From Luzula sylvatica (Eukaryota; Streptophyta; Magnoliopsida; Poales; Juncaceae), in the NCBI GenBank assembly GCA_946800325.1, contig OX326959.1, forward strand, positions 32,931,027 through 32,995,026: a DNA stretch of 64,000 nucleotides. The letters run 5' to 3'. The translations under genes were made by a program, and so were the position numbers. A model generated the notes under the pieces. The model made no database searches. It was not told the origin of the DNA and saw only the letters and a program-made list of their open reading frames with translations. This document shows positions 26,277 to 38,929 of this stretch, piece after piece; the stretch's first letter is position 1; every line of letters starts with the position of its first letter.

Positions 26277-28535
26277 GAATTTTTTGAAGGTGTTAGACTT
26301 CAGTTTTTGCATTTTTAAGAAATTTTGGAAAAAATTAAAATTTGTGTATGTTAGTCTTCAATTACGGAGTATTTTTAGTACGACATGAAAATTGAGTATT
26401 TTGCTTGCATTACATTTCAATTTTAACATTTTTCAAAAATATATCATGATAGAATTTTTTGAAGGTGTTAGACTTCTATTTTTGCATTTTTCAGAAAATT
26501 TGGAAAAAATTGAAATTTGTGTTTGTTAGTCTTCAATTACGGAGTATTTTAAGTACGACATGAAAATTGAGTATTTTGCTTGTATTACATTTCAATTTTA
26601 ACATTTTAAAAAAATATATCATAATTGAATTTTTTTGAAGGTGTTAGACTTCTGTTTTTGCATTTTTGAGAATTTTTTGAAAAAATTGAAATTTTTGTGT
26701 GTTAGTCTTCAATTACACAGTATCTTGAGTACGACACGAAAATTGAGTATTTTGCTTTTGTTAAACTTCAATTTCCACATTTTTTGAAAAAATATCATAA
26801 TTGAATTTTTTGAAGGTGTTAGACTTCAGTTTTTGCATTTTTAAGAAATTTTCAAAAAATTAAAATTTGTGTATGTTAGTCTTCAATTACGGAGTATTTT
26901 GAGTACGACATGAAAATTGAATATTTTGCTTGTGTTACACTTCAATTTTAACATTTTTCAAAAATATATCATGATAGAATTTTTTGAAGGTGTTAGACTT
27001 CTGTTTTTGCATTTTTCAGAAAATTTGGAAAAAATTCAAAATTTATGTATGTTAGTCTTCAATTTCGGAGTATTTTGAGTACGACATGAAAATTGAGTAT
27101 TTTGCTTGTATTACATTTCAATTTTAACATTTTAAAAAAATATATCATAATTGAATTTTTTTGAAGGTGTTAGACTTCTGTTTTTGCATTTTTGAGAATT
27201 TTTTGAAAAAATTGAAATTTTTGTGTGTTAGTCTTCAATTACACAGTATCTTGAGTACGACACGAAAATTGAGTATTTTGCTTTTGTTAAACTTCAATTT
27301 CCACATTTTTTGAAAAAATATCATAATTGAATTTTTTGAAGGTGTTAGACTTCAGTTTTTGCATTTTTAAGAAATTTTCAAAAAATTAAAATTTGTGTAT
27401 GTTAGTCTTCAATTACGGAGTATTTTGAGTACGACATGAAAATTGAATATTTTGCTTGTGTTACACTTCAATTTTATCATTTTTCAAAAAAATATGATAA
27501 TTGAATTTTTTGAAGGTGTTAGACTTCTGTTTTTGCATTTTTCAAAAATTTTGGAAAAAATTCAAAATTTATGTATGTTAGTCTTCAATTTCGGAGTATT
27601 TTGAGTACGACATGAAAATTGTGTATTTTTCTTGTATTAGATTTCAATTTTAACATTTTTAAAAAAAATATCATGATAGAATTTTTTGAAGGTGTTAGCC
27701 TTCTGTTTTTGCATTTTTCAGAAAATTTGGAAAAAATTGAAATTTGCGTATGTTAGTCTTCAATTACGGAGTATTTTATGTACGACATGAAAATTGAGTA
27801 TTTTGTTTGTAATACATTTCAATTTTACCATTTAAAAAAAAAATATCATAATTGAATTTTTTGAAGGTGCTAGACTTCTGTTTTTGAATTTTTCAAAAAA
27901 TTTGGAAAAAATTGAAATTTGTGTATGTTAATCTTCAATTATGGAGTATTTTAAGTACGACATGAAAATTGAGTATCTTGCTTGTATTACATTTCAAATT
28001 TAACATTTTTAAAAAAAATATCATAATTGAATTTTTTGAAGGTGCTAGACTTCTGTTTTTGCATTTTTAAGAATTTTTTGAAAAAATTGAAATTTGAGTG
28101 AGTTATTCTTCAATTACACAGTATCTTGAGTACGACACGAAAATTGAGTATTTTGCTTTTGTTACACTTCCATTTTAACATTTTTTTAAAAAATATCATA
28201 ATTGAATTTTTTGAAGGTGTTAAACTTCTGTTTTTGATTTTTAAGAAAATTTGGAAAAAATTAAAATTTGTGTATGTTAGTCTTCAATTACGGAGTATTT
28301 TGAGTACGACATGAAAATTGAGTATTTTGCTTGCATTACATTTCAATTTTAACATTTAAAAAAAAATATCATGATATAATTTTTTGAAGGTGTTAGACTT
28401 CTGTATTTGCATTTTTCAGAAAATTTGGAAAAAATTGAAATTTGTGTATGTTAGTCTTCAATTACGGAGTATTTTAAGTACGACATGAAAATTGAGTATT
28501 TTGCTTGTATTACATTTCAATTTTAACATTTTAAA
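26277..28535 (+). repeat. 20-monomer higher-order repeat, copy 4, truncated
   Basis: This copy follows the 20-mer order for about 13 monomers and then departs. Where copies 1-3 continue with CAGAAATTTTGGAAAAAATT and GGAATTTATG, this one continues with GAGAATTTTTTG of an ordinary b unit. The switch lies between about 28530 and 28590. It shares GTGTTAGCC (near 27693) with copy 1. A private mark is CAAAAATTTTGG near 27544. Confidence 0.82.
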
Positions 28536-31320
28536 AAAATATATCATAATTGAATTTTTTGAAGGTGTTAGACTTCTGTTTTTGCATTTTTGAGAATTTT
28601 TTGAAAAAATTGAAATTTTTGTGTGTTAGTCTTCAATTACACAGTATCTTGAGTACGACACGAAAATTGAGTATTTTGCTTTTGTTACACTTCAATTTCA
28701 ACATTTTTTGAAAAAATGTCATAATTGAATATTTTCAAGGTGTTAGACTTCTGTTTTTGCATTTTTAAGAAATATTGGAAAAAATTAAAATTTGTGTATG
28801 TTAGTCTTCAATTACGGAGTATTTTGAGTACGACATGAAAATTGAATATTTTACTTGTGTTACACTTCAATTTTATCATTTTTCAAAAAAATATGATAAT
28901 TGAATTTTTTGAAGGTGTTAGACTTCTGTTTTTGCATTTTTCAGAAATTTTGGAAAAAATTGAAATTTATGTATGTTAGTCTTCAATTTCGGAGTATTTT
29001 GAGTACGACATGAAAATTGTGTATTTTTCTTGTATTAGATTTCAATTTTAACATTTTTTAAAAAAATATCATAATTGAATTTTTTGAAGGTATTAGACTT
29101 CAGTTTTTGCATTTTTAAGAAATTTTGGAAAAAATTAAAATTTGTGTATGTTAGTCTTCAATTATGGAGTATTTTGAGTACGACATGAAAATTGAGTATT
29201 TTGCTTGCATTACATTTCAATTTTGACATTTTTCAAAAATATATCATGATAGAATTTTTTGAAGGTGTTAGACTTCTGTTTTTGCATTTTCAGAAAATTT
29301 GGAAAAAATTGAAATTTGTGTTTGTTAGTCTTCAATTACGGAGTATTTTAAGTACGACATGAAAATTGAGTATTTTGCTTGTATTACATTTCAATTTTAA
29401 CATTTTAAAAAAATATATCATAATTGAATTTTTTCAAGGTGTTAGACTTCTGTTTTTGCATTTTTGAGAATTTTTTGAAAAAATTGAAATTTGTGTGTGT
29501 TAGTCTTCAATTACACAGTATCTTGAGTGCGACATGAAAATTGAGTATTTTGCTTTTGTTACACTTCAATTTTAACATTTTTTGCAAAAATATCATAATT
29601 GAATTTTTTCAAGGTGTTAGACTTCTGTTTTTGCATTTTTAAGAAATTTTGGAAAAAATTAAAATTTGTGTATGTTCGTCTTCAATTTCGGAGTATTTTG
29701 AGTACGACATGAAAATTGAATATTTTGCTTGTGTTACACTTCAATTTTATCATTTTTCAAAAAAATATGATAATTGAATTTTTTGAAGGTGTTAGACTTC
29801 TGTTTTTGCATTTTTCAGAAATTTTGGAAAAAATTGAAATTTATGTATGTTAGTCTTCAATTTCGGAGTATTTTGAGTACGACATGAAAATTGTGTATTT
29901 TTCTTGTATTAGATTTCAATTTTAACATTTTTTAAAAAAATATCATAATTGAATTTTTTGAAGGTATTAGACTTCAGTTTTTGCATTTTTAAGAAATTTT
30001 GGAAAAAATTAAAATTTGTGTATGTTAGTCTTCAATTATGGAGTATTTTGAGTACGACATGAAAATTGAGTATTTTGCTTGCATTACATTTCAATTTTGA
30101 CATTTTTCAAAAATATATCATGATAGAATTTTTTCAAGGTGTTAGACTTCTGTTTTTGCATTTTTAAGAAATTTTGGAAAAAATTAAAATTTGTGTATGT
30201 TCGTCTTCAATTTCGGAGTATTTTGAGTACGACATGAAAATTGAATATTTTGCTTGTGTTACACTTCAATTTTATCATTTTTCAAAAAAATATGATAATT
30301 GAATTTTTTGAAGGTGTTAGACTTCTGTTTTTGCATTTTTGAGAATTTTTTGAAAAAATTGAAATTTTTGTGTGTTAGTCTTCAATTACACAGTATCTTG
30401 AGTACGACACGAAAATTGAGTATTTTGCTTTTGTTAAACTTCAATTTCCACATTTTTTGAAAAAATATCATAATTGAATTTTTTGAAGGTGTTAGACTTC
30501 AGTTTTTGCATTTTTAAGAAATTTTCAAAAAATTAAAATTTGTGTATGTTAGTCTTCAATTACGGAGTATTTTGAGTACGACATGAAAATTGAATATTTT
30601 GCTTGTGTTACACTTCAATTTTATCATTTTTCAAAAAAATATGATAATTGAATTTTTTTGAAGGTGTTAGACTTCTGTTTTTGCATTTTTCAGAAATTTT
30701 GGAAAAAATTCAAAATTTATGTATGTTAGTCTTCAATTTCGGAGTATTTTGAGTACGACATGAAAATTGTGTATTTTTCTTGTATTAGATTTCAATTTTA
30801 ACATTTTTAAAAAAAATATCATGATAGAATTTTTTGAAGGTGTTAGCCTTCTGTTTTTGCATTTTTCAGAAAATTTGGAAAAAATTGAAATTTGTGTATG
30901 TTAGTCTTCAATTACGGAGTATTTTATGTACGACATGAAAATTGAGTATTTTGTTTGTAATACATTTCAATTTTAACATTTAAAAAAAAAATATCATAAT
31001 TGAATTTTTTGAAGGTGTTAGACTTCTGTTTTTGAATTTTTAAGAAAATTTGGAAAAAATTAAAATTTGTGTATGTTAGTCTTCCATTACGGAGTATTTT
31101 GAGTACGACATGAAAATTGAGTATTTTGCGTGCATTACATTTCAATTTTAACATTTAAAAAAAAAATATCATGATAGAATTTTTTGAAGGTGTTAGACTT
31201 CTGTATTTGCATTTTTCAGAAAATTTGGAAAAAATTGAAATTTGTGTATGTTAGTCTTCAATTACGGAGTATTTTAAGTACGACATGAAAATTGAGTATT
31301 TTGCTTGTATTACATTTCAA
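28536..31320 (+). repeat. Transitional segment with an 874-bp pentamer duplication
   Basis: After the truncated 20-mer the units return to b-c-d-e-a order. About 28740-29255 matches 29614-30129 at an offset of 874 bp, including the rare GAAGGTATTAGAC at about 29087 and 29961 and a shared TTATGGAG. The match ends near 30135, where the second copy switches into a TTTTTTCAAGG unit. From 30.3 to 31.0 kb the segment again resembles the GTGTTAGCC part of the 20-mer, followed by an a/b chimera with GTTTGTAATAC. Confidence 0.72.
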
Positions 31321-32066
31321 TTTTAACATTTTAAAAAAATATATCATAATTGAATTTTTTGAAGGTGTTAGACTTCTGTTTTTGCATTTTTGAGAATTTT
31401 TTGAAAAAATTGAAATTTGAGTGAGTTATTCTTCAATTACACAGTATCTTGAGTACGACACGAAAATTGAGTATTTTTCTTTTGTTACACTTCAATTTTA
31501 ACATTTTTTGAAAAAATATCATAATTGAATTTTTTGAAGGTGTTAGACTTCTGTTTTTGCATTTTTAAGAAATTTTGGAAAAAATTGAAATTTGTGTATG
31601 TTAGTCTTCTATTACGGAGTATTTTGAGTACGACATGAAAATTGAGTATTTTGCTTGCATTACATGCAATTTTAACATTTTTAAAAAAAATATCATGATA
31701 GAATTTTTTGAAGGTGTGAGACTTCTGTTTTTGCATTTTTCAGAAAATTTGGAAAAAATTGAAATTTGTGTATGTTAGTCTTCAATTACGGAGTATTTTA
31801 AGAACGACATGAAAATGGAGTATTTTGCTTGTATTACATTTCAATTTTTACATTTAAAAAAAAATATCATAATTGAATTTTTGGAAGGTGTTAGACTTCT
31901 GTTTTTCATTTTTGGGAATTTTTTGAAAAAATTGAAATTTGTGTGTGTTAGTCTTCAATTACACATTATCTTGAGTACGACACGAAAATTGAGTATTTTG
32001 CATTTGTTAGACTTCAATTTTAACATTTTTAAAAAAAATATCATAATTGAATTTTTTGAAGGTGGT
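31321..32066 (+). repeat. Segment related to 35.0-36.0 kb, left of the large duplication
   Basis: Units here and on to about 32380 match about 34990-36050 at an offset near 3667 bp (21 monomers). Shared marks are GCATTACATGCAATTTTAAC (a small replacement of TTTC), AAGAACGACATGAAAATGGAG near 31799 and 35466, and GTATGG before the anchor. This shows exchange between the left flank and the interior of the 10.67-kb duplicated block. Confidence 0.7.
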
Positions 32067-33001
32067 AGACTTCTGTTTTTGCATTTTTCAGAAATTTTGG
32101 AAAAAATTGAAATTTGTGTATGGTAGTCTTCAATTACGGAGTATTTTGAGTACGACATGAAAATTGAGTATTTTGCTTGCATAACATTTCAATTTTAACA
32201 TTTAAAAAAAAAATATCATGATAGAATTTTTTGAAGGTGTTAGACTTCTGTTTTTGCATTTTTCAGAAAATTTGGAAAAAATTGAAATTTGTGTATGTTA
32301 GTCTTCAATTACGGAGTATTTTAAGTACGACATGAAAATTGTGTATTTTGCTTGTATTACATTTCAATTTTAACATTTAAAAAAAAAATATCATAATTGA
32401 ATTTTTTGAAGGTGTTAGACTTCTGTTTTTGCATTTTTAAGAATTTTTTGAAAAAATTGAAATTTGAGTGAGTTAGTCTTCAAATACACAGTATCTTGAG
32501 TACGACTCGAAAATTGAGTATTTTGCTTTTGTAACACTTCAATTTTAACATTTTTTGAAAAAATGTCATAATTGAATTTTTTGAAGGTGTTCGACTTCTG
32601 TTTTTGCATTTTTAAGAAATTTTGGAAAAAATTAAAATTTGTGTATGTTAGTCTTCAATTACGGAGTATTTTAAGTACGACATGAAAATTGAATATTTTG
32701 CTTGTGTTACACTTCAATTTTAACATTTAAAAAAAAAATATGATAATTGAATTTTTTTGAAGGTGTTAAACTTCTATTTTTGCATTTTTCAGAAATTTTT
32801 GAAAAAATTGAAATTTATGTATGCTAGTCTTCAATTTCGGAGTATTTTGAGTACGACATAAAAATTGTGTATTTTTCTTGTATTACATTTCAATTTTAAC
32901 AGTTTTAAAAAATATATCATAATTGAAATTTTTGAAGGTGTTAGACTTCTGGTTTTGCATTTTTAAGATTTTTTAGAAAAAATTGAAATCTGTGTATGTT
33001 A

Positions 33002-33525
33002 GTCTTCAATTACGGAGTATTTTGAGTACGACATGAAAATAGAGTATTTTGGTTGTATTACATTTCAATTTAAATACATAAAAAAAAATATCATAATTTA
33101 ATGTTTTGAAGGTGTTAGACTTCTGGTTTTGCATTTTAAAGAATTTTTAGAAAAAATTGAAACTTGTGTGTGTTAGTCTTCAATTACAGAGTATTTTGAG
33201 TACGACATGAAAATTGCGTATTATGCTTTTGTTACACTCCAATTTTAATATTTTTTGAAAAAATATCATAATTGAATTTTTTGAAGGTGTTAGACTTCTG
33301 TTTTTGTATTGTTCAGAAAATTTGGAAAAAATTGAAATTTGTGTATGTTAGTCTTCAATTACGGAGTGATTTAAGTACGACATGAAAATTGAGTATTTTG
33401 CTTGTGTTACATTTCAAATTTAAAATTTTTAAAAAAAATATCATAATTGAATTTTTTGAAGGTGTCAGACTTCTGTTTTTGCATTTTTAAGAATTTTTTG
33501 AAAAAATTGAAATTTCTGTGTGTTA
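33002..33525 (+). repeat. Monomers f, g and i, reference copies
   Basis: f is 33002-33175 (GAAAATAGAGTATTTTGG, AATTTAAATACATAAAA, TTTAATGTTTTGAAGG, ending AAAGAATTTTTAG). g is 33176-33350 (TTACAGAGTATTTTGAG, GCGTATTATGC, TTTTAATATTTTTTG). i is 33351-33525 (GGAGTGATTTAAG, CATTTCAAATTTAAAATTTT). They are more diverged from the pentamer classes than those are from one another, and always occur in this order. Copies lie near 1143, 13.2 kb and 43676. Confidence 0.74.
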
Positions 33526-33964
33526 GTCTTCAATTACACAGTATCTTGAGTACGACACGAAAATTGAGTATATTTCTTTGGTTACACTTCCATTTTAACA
33601 TTTTTCTAAAAAATATCATAATTGAATTTTGTGAAGGTGTTAAACTTCTGTTTTTGCATTTTTAAGAAAATTTGGAAAAAATTAAAATTTGTGTATGTTA
33701 GTCTTCAATTACGGAGTATTTTGAGTACGACATGAAAATTGAGTATTTTGCTTGCATTACATTTCAATTTTAACATTTAAAAAAAACATATCATGATAGA
33801 AATTTTTGAAGGTGTTAGACTTCTGTATTTGCATTTTTCAGAAAATTTGGAAAAAATTGAAATTTGTGTATGTTAGTCTTCAATTACGGAGTATTTTAAG
33901 TACCACATGAAAATTGAGTATTTTGCTTGTATTACATTTCAATTTTAACATTTTAAAAAAATAT

Positions 33965-35445
33965 ATCATAATTGAATTTTTTGAAGGTGTTAGACTTCTG
34001 TTTTTGCATTTTTAAGAATTTTTTGAAAAAATTGAAATTTGAGTGAGTTATTCTTCAATTACACAGTATCTTGAGTACGACACGAAAATTGAGTATTTTT
34101 CTTTTGTTACACTTCAATTTTAACATTTTTTGAAAAAATATCATAATTGAATTTTTTGAAGGTGTTAGACTTCTGTTTTTGCATTTTTAAGAAATTTTGG
34201 AAAAAATTAAAATTTGTGTATGTTAGTCTTCTATTACGGAGTATTTTGAGTACGACATGAAAATTGAGTATTTTGCTTGCATTACATGCAATTTTAACAT
34301 TTAAAAAAAAAATATCATGATAGAATTTTTTGAAGGTGTGAGACTTCTGTTTTTGCATTTTTCAGAAAATTTGGAAAAAATTGAAATTTGTGTATGTTAG
34401 TCTTCAATTTCGGAGTATTTTGAGTACGACATGAAAATTGAATATTTTGCTTGTGTTACACTTCAATTTTATCATTTTTCAAAAATATATCATAATTGAA
34501 TTTTTTGAAGGTGTTAGACTTCTGTTTTTGCATTTTTAAGAATTTTATGAAAAAATTGAAATTTGAGTGAGTTATTCTTCAATTACACGGTATCTTGAGT
34601 ACGACACGAAAATTGAGTATTTTGCTTTTGTTACACTTCAATTTTAACATTTTTTGAAAAAATATCATAATTGAATTTTTTGAAGGTGTTAGACTTCTGT
34701 TTTTGCATTTTTAAGAAATTTTGGAAAAAATTAAAATTTGTGTATGTTAGTCTTCTATTACGGAGTATTTTGAGTACGACATGAAAATTGAGTATTTTGC
34801 TTGCATTACATTTCAATTTTAACATTTAAAAAAAAATATCATGATAGAATTTTTTGAAGGTGTTAGACTTCTGTTTTTGCATTTTTCAGAAAATTTGGAA
34901 AAAATTGAAATTTGTGTATGTTAGGCTTCAATTACGGAGTATTTTAAGTACGACATGAAAATTGAGTATTTTGCTTGTATTACATTTCAATTTTAACATT
35001 TTAAAAAAAATATCATAATTGAATTTTTTGAAGGTGTTAGACTTCTGTTTTTGCATTTTTAAGAATTTTTTGAAAAAATTGAAATTTGAGTGAGTTATTC
35101 TTCAATTACACAGTATCTTGAGTACGACACGAAAATTGAGTATTTTGCTTTTGTTACACTTCAATTTTAACATTTTTTGAAAAAATATCATAATTGAATT
35201 TTTTGAAGGTGTTAGACTTCTGTTTTTGCATTTTTAAGAAATTTTGGAAAAAATTAAAATTTGTGTATGTTAGTCTTCTATTACAGAGTATTTTGAGTAC
35301 GACATTAAAATTGAGTATTTTGCTTGCATTACATGCAATTTTAACATTTAAAAAAAATATCATGATAGAATTTTTTGAAGGTGTGAGACTTCTGTTTTTG
35401 CATTTTTCAGAAAATTTGGAAAAAATTGGAATTTGTGTATGTTAG
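33965..35445 (+). repeat. Trimer sub-array, period about 523-524 bp
   Basis: A b-c-a trimer repeats about three times: the c-to-a stretch starting at 34107 recurs at 34631 and 35154. The c units here have a 3' end that leads straight to an a unit (TTCTATTACGG), skipping d and e, which makes a three-step cycle. One unit, near 34.40-34.57 kb, is a d/b chimera (GAATATTTTGCTTG then ATATATCATAATTG). The same sub-array recurs near 44.64-46.12 kb. Confidence 0.76.
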
Positions 35446-38400
35446 TCTTCAATTACGGAGTATTTTAAGAACGACATGAAAATGGAGTATTTTGCTTGTA
35501 TTACATTTCAATTTTTACATTTAAAAAAAATATCATAATTGAATTTTTTGAAGGTGTTAGACTTCTGTTTTTTCATTTTTGAGAATTTTTTGAAAAAATT
35601 GAAATTTGTGTGTGTTAGTCTTCAATTACACAGTATCTTGAGTACGACATGAAAATTGAGTATTTTGCATTTGTTAGACTTCAATTTTAACATTTTTTGC
35701 AAAAATATCATAATTGAATTTTTTGAAGGTGTTAGACTTCTGTTTTTGCATTTTTCAGAAATTTTGGAAAAAATTGAAATTTGTGTATGGATAGTCTTCA
35801 ATTACGGAGTATTTTGAGTACGACATGAAAATTGAGTATTTTGCTTGCATAACATTTCAATTTTAACATTTTAAAAAAAAATATCATGATAGAATTTTTT
35901 GAAGGTGTTAGACTTCTGTTTTTGCATTTTTCAGAAAATTTGGAAAAAATTGAAATTTGTGTATGTTAGTCTTCAATTACGGAGTATTTTAAGTACGACA
36001 TGAAAATTGAGTATTTTGCTTGTATTACATTTCAATTTTAACATTTTAAAAAAAAATATCATAATAGAATTTTTTTAAGGTGTTAGACTTCAGTTTTTGC
36101 ATTTTTAAGAAATTTTGGAAAAAATTAAAATTTGTGTATGTTAGTCTTCAATTACGGAGTATTTTGAGTACGACATGAAAATTGAGTATTTTGCTTGCAT
36201 TACATTTCAATTTTAACATTTAAAAAAAATATATCATGATATAATTTTTTGAAGGTGTTAGACTTCTGTTTTTGCATTTTTCTGAAATTTGGAAAAAATT
36301 GCAATTTGTGTTTGTTAGTCTTCAATTACGGAGTATTTTAAGTACGACATGAAAATTGAGTATTTTGCTTGTATTACATTTCAATTTTAACATTTAAAAA
36401 AAAAATATCATAACAGAATTTTTTGAAGGTGTTAGACTTCTGTTTTTGCATTTTTGAGAATTTTTTGAAAAAATTGAAATTTGTGTGTGTTAGTCTTCAA
36501 TTACACAGTATCTTGAGTACGACACGAAAATTGAGTATTTTGCTTTTGTTACACTTCAATTTCAACATTTTTTGAAAAAATATCATAATTGAATTTTTTG
36601 AAGGTGTTAGACTTCTGTTTTTCCATTTTTCAGAAAATTTGGAAAAAATTGAAATTTATGTTTGTTAGTCTTCAATTACGGAGTATTTTGAGTATGACAT
36701 GAAAATTGAGTATTTTGCTTGCATTACATTTCAATTTAAACATTTTTAATCAAAATATCATGATAGAATTTTTTGAAGGTGTTAGACTTCTGTTTTTGCT
36801 TTTTTCAGAAAATTTGGAAAAAATTGAAATTTGTGTTTATTAGTCTTCAATTACAGAGTATTTTAAGTACGACATAAATATAGAGTATTTTGCTTGTATT
36901 ACATTTCAATTTTAACATTTTAAAAAAAATTATCATAATTGAATTTTTTGAAGGTGTTAGACTTCTGTTTTTGCATTTTTGAGAATTTTTTGAAAAAATT
37001 GAAATTTGTGTGTGTTAGTCTTCAATTACACAGTATCTTGAGTACGACACGAAAATTGAGTATTTTGCTTTTGTTACACTTCAATTTCCACATTTTTTGA
37101 AAAAATATCATAATTGAATTTTTTGAAGGTGTTAGACTTCTGTTTTTCCACTTTTCAGAAATTTGGGAAAAAATTGAAATTTATGTTTGTTAGTCTTCAA
37201 TTACGGAGTATTTTAAGTACGACAAGAAAATTGAGTATTTTGATTGTGTTACACTTCAATATTAATATTTTTTTTAAACAATATCATAATTGAATTTTCT
37301 GAAGGTGATAGACTTCTGTTTTTGCATTTTTCAGAAATTTTGGAAAAAATTGATATTTGTGTATGTTAGTCTTCAATTACGGAATATTTTGAGTACGACA
37401 TGAAAATTGAATATTTTGTTTGTGTTACACTTCAATTTTATCATTTTTCAAAAAAATATGATAATTGAATTTTTTGAAGGTGTTAGACTTCTGTTTTTGC
37501 ATTTTTCAAAAATTTTGGAAAAAATTGAAATTTATGTATGTTAGTCTTCAATTTCGGAGTATTTTGAGTACGACTTTAAAATTGTGTATTTCTCTTGTAT
37601 TAGATTTCAATTTTAACATTTTTTGAAAAAATTTCATAATTGAATTTTTTGAAGGTGTTAGACTTCAGTTTTTGCATTTTTAAGAAATTTTGGAAAACAT
37701 TAAAATTTGTGTATGTTAGTCTTCAATTACGGAGTATTTTGAGTACGACATGAAAATTGAGTATTTTGCTTGCATTACATTTCAATTTAAACATTTTTAA
37801 TCAAAATATCATGATAGAATTTTTTGAAGGTGTTAGACTTCTGTTTTTGCTTTTTTCAGAAAATTTGGAAAAAATTGAAATATGTGTTTGTTAGTCTTCA
37901 ATTACGGAGTATTTTAAGTACGATATGAATATAGAGTATTTTGCTTGTATTACATTTCAATTTTAACATTTTAAAAAAAATTATCATAATTGAATTTTTT
38001 GAAGGTGTTAGACTTCTGTTTTTGCATTTTTGAGAATTTTTTGAAAAAATTGAAATTTGTGTGTGTTAGTCTTCAATTACACAGTATCTTGAGTACGACA
38101 CGAAAATTGAGTATTTTGCTTTTGTTACACTTCAATTTCAACATTTTTTGAAAAAATATCATAATTGAATTTTTTGAAGGTGTTAGACTTCAGTTTTTGC
38201 ATTTTTAAGAAATTTTCAAAAAATTAAAATTTGTGTATGTTAGTCTTCAATTACGGAGTATTTTGAGTACGACATGAAAATTGAGTATTTTGCTTGCGTT
38301 ACATTTCAATTTTAACATTTTTAAAAAATATATCATGATAGAATTTTTTGAAGGTGTTGGACTTCTGTTTTTGCATTTTTCAGAAAATTTGGAACAAATT

Positions 38401-38929
38401 GAAATTTGTGTTTGTTAGTCTTCAATTACGGAGTATTTTAAGTACGACATGAAAATTGAGTATTTTGCTTGTATAACATTTCAATTTTAACATTTTAAAA
38501 AATTATATCATAATTGAATTTTTTGAAGGTGTTAGACTTCTGTTTTTGCATTTTTTAGAATTTTTTGAAAAAATTGAAATTTGTGTGTGTTAGTCTTCAA
38601 TTACACAGTATCTTGAGTACCACATGAAAATTGAGTATTTTGCTTTTGTTACACTTCAATTTTAACATTTTTTGCAAAAATATCATAATTGAATTTTTTC
38701 AAGGTGTTAGACTTCTGTTTTTGCATTTTTAAGAAATTTTGGAAAAAATTGAAATTTATGTATGTTAGTCTTCAATTTCGGAGTATTTTGAGTACGACAT
38801 GAAAATTGTGTATTTTTCTTGTATTAGATTTCAATTTTAACATTTTTAAAAAAAATATCATGATAGAATTTTTTGAAGGTGTTAGCCTTCTGTTTTTGCA
38901 TTTTTCAGAAAATTTGGAAAAAATTAAAA

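Noticed and set aside
17628..28314. An identical 62-codon frame at 17628, 21127, 24626 and 28126, as a possible conserved small gene
   Set aside because: The spacing is exactly the 3499-3500 bp repeat period, so identity reflects recent amplification of the DNA rather than selection on a protein.
31809..32126. The longest open reading frame, 105 codons, and dozens of similar 62-93 codon frames on both strands
   Set aside because: They recur wherever the same monomer classes recur and are low-complexity F/N/I/K/L-rich translations of A/T runs. Because 175 is not a multiple of 3, they change frame at every monomer. I saw no domain or motif resembling a known protein in them and no conserved start context, and both strands give equally long frames.
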